This document shows, piece after piece, positions 6,217 through 6,329 of a stretch of DNA of 6,329 bases. Source of the stretch: Promethearchaeota archaeon (GTDB lineage Archaea; Asgardarchaeota; Lokiarchaeia; Sigynarchaeales; SOKP01); contig JAHPYY010000091.1 of assembly GCA_019058515.1 (NCBI GenBank), forward strand, positions 1 to 6,329, read 5' to 3'. A program made the position numbers and the translations under genes. Under the pieces are notes generated by a model, which was not told where the DNA came from, made no database searches, and worked only from the letters and a program-made list of their open reading frames with translations. Numbering within the stretch: the stretch's first letter is position 1; each line of letters opens with the position of its first letter.

Positions 6217-6327
6217 TTATTTGATAAATTCATTCTCAGCAAACGACCAGGCATGCGAAGATCGTGATATTTGAAAACATCGCTTAAACTCCACGGAAAA
6301 AGAAGGCAAATTCAGGTTAGCTATATG
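6217..6327 (-). CDS. Possible 3' end of a minus-strand gene entering from the right edge
   Basis: One minus-strand frame is open from the right edge for 36 codons to a TAA at 6217-6219. Its stop is followed after one base by a run of eight Ts (minus strand, 6215-6208), which would suit an archaeal terminator, and then by the operon promoter. The encoded residues (ending SFAENEFIK) match no family I know, and 36 open codons can occur by chance even here, so this is tentative. Confidence 0.22.
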   Translation of the reverse strand, partial: HIANLNLPSFSVEFKRCFQISRSSHAWSFAENEFIK

Positions 6328-6329
6328 GC

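Noticed and set aside
6200..6274. 24-codon plus-strand ATG frame at the right end
   Set aside because: It is very short, overlaps the promoter region of the divergent operon, and has no ribosome site or recognisable content.

Overview
The window looks archaeal, and an Asgard (Promethearchaeota) lineage is my best guess, held with moderate confidence. The reasons are these: an unmistakable Elf1-type transcription elongation factor (known from eukaryotes, Asgard and some TACK archaea); TATA-like boxes about 20-30 bases upstream of start codons with little or no Shine-Dalgarno sequence; T-tract terminators; and zinc-ribbon and winged-helix-like proteins. The DNA is AT-rich with short gaps between genes, except for the first ~100 bases, which encode a Pro/Gly-rich tail. 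No rRNA, tRNA, CRISPR array or insertion sequence is visible, and I see no sign of phage structural or mobility genes.

Layout from left to right. (1) 2-136 (+) is the 3' end of a gene whose protein ends in a Pro/Gly-rich stretch and a short amphipathic helix, followed by a hairpin/T-rich terminator. (2) 265-2001 (+) is a 578-residue basic, helix-rich protein that I do not recognise. (3) 2017-2595 (-) is an Elf1-like zinc-ribbon elongation factor with a roughly 115-residue C-terminal extension, converging on gene 2 with 15 bases between the stops. (4) 2596-2917 is a 322-base divergent intergenic region that carries the promoters of Elf1 and of the next gene. (5) 2918-4015 (+) is a 365-residue acidic helical protein, unrecognised. 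(6) 4034-5173 (-) is a 379-residue protein with a probable winged-helix region and a hydrophobic segment, starting at GTG with a good Shine-Dalgarno site. (7) 5198-6160 (-) is a 320-residue protein built from two tandem copies of a zinc ribbon followed by a beta-rich domain. It lies 24 bases upstream of gene 6 on the same strand, so the two are almost certainly one operon. (8) 6161-6329 holds the promoter of gene 7 and possibly the last codons of another minus-strand gene.

The only firmly assignable function is transcription elongation (Elf1). The neighbours are mostly unrecognised. The most interesting unit is the two-gene operon at 4034-6160: a duplicated zinc-ribbon/PC4-like protein followed by a winged-helix-like, possibly membrane-associated protein. 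Both look like nucleic-acid-binding proteins. Whether they work together is an inference from the operon arrangement and domain types. Nothing in the sequence ties them directly to Elf1, although a common theme of transcription or DNA handling is possible.
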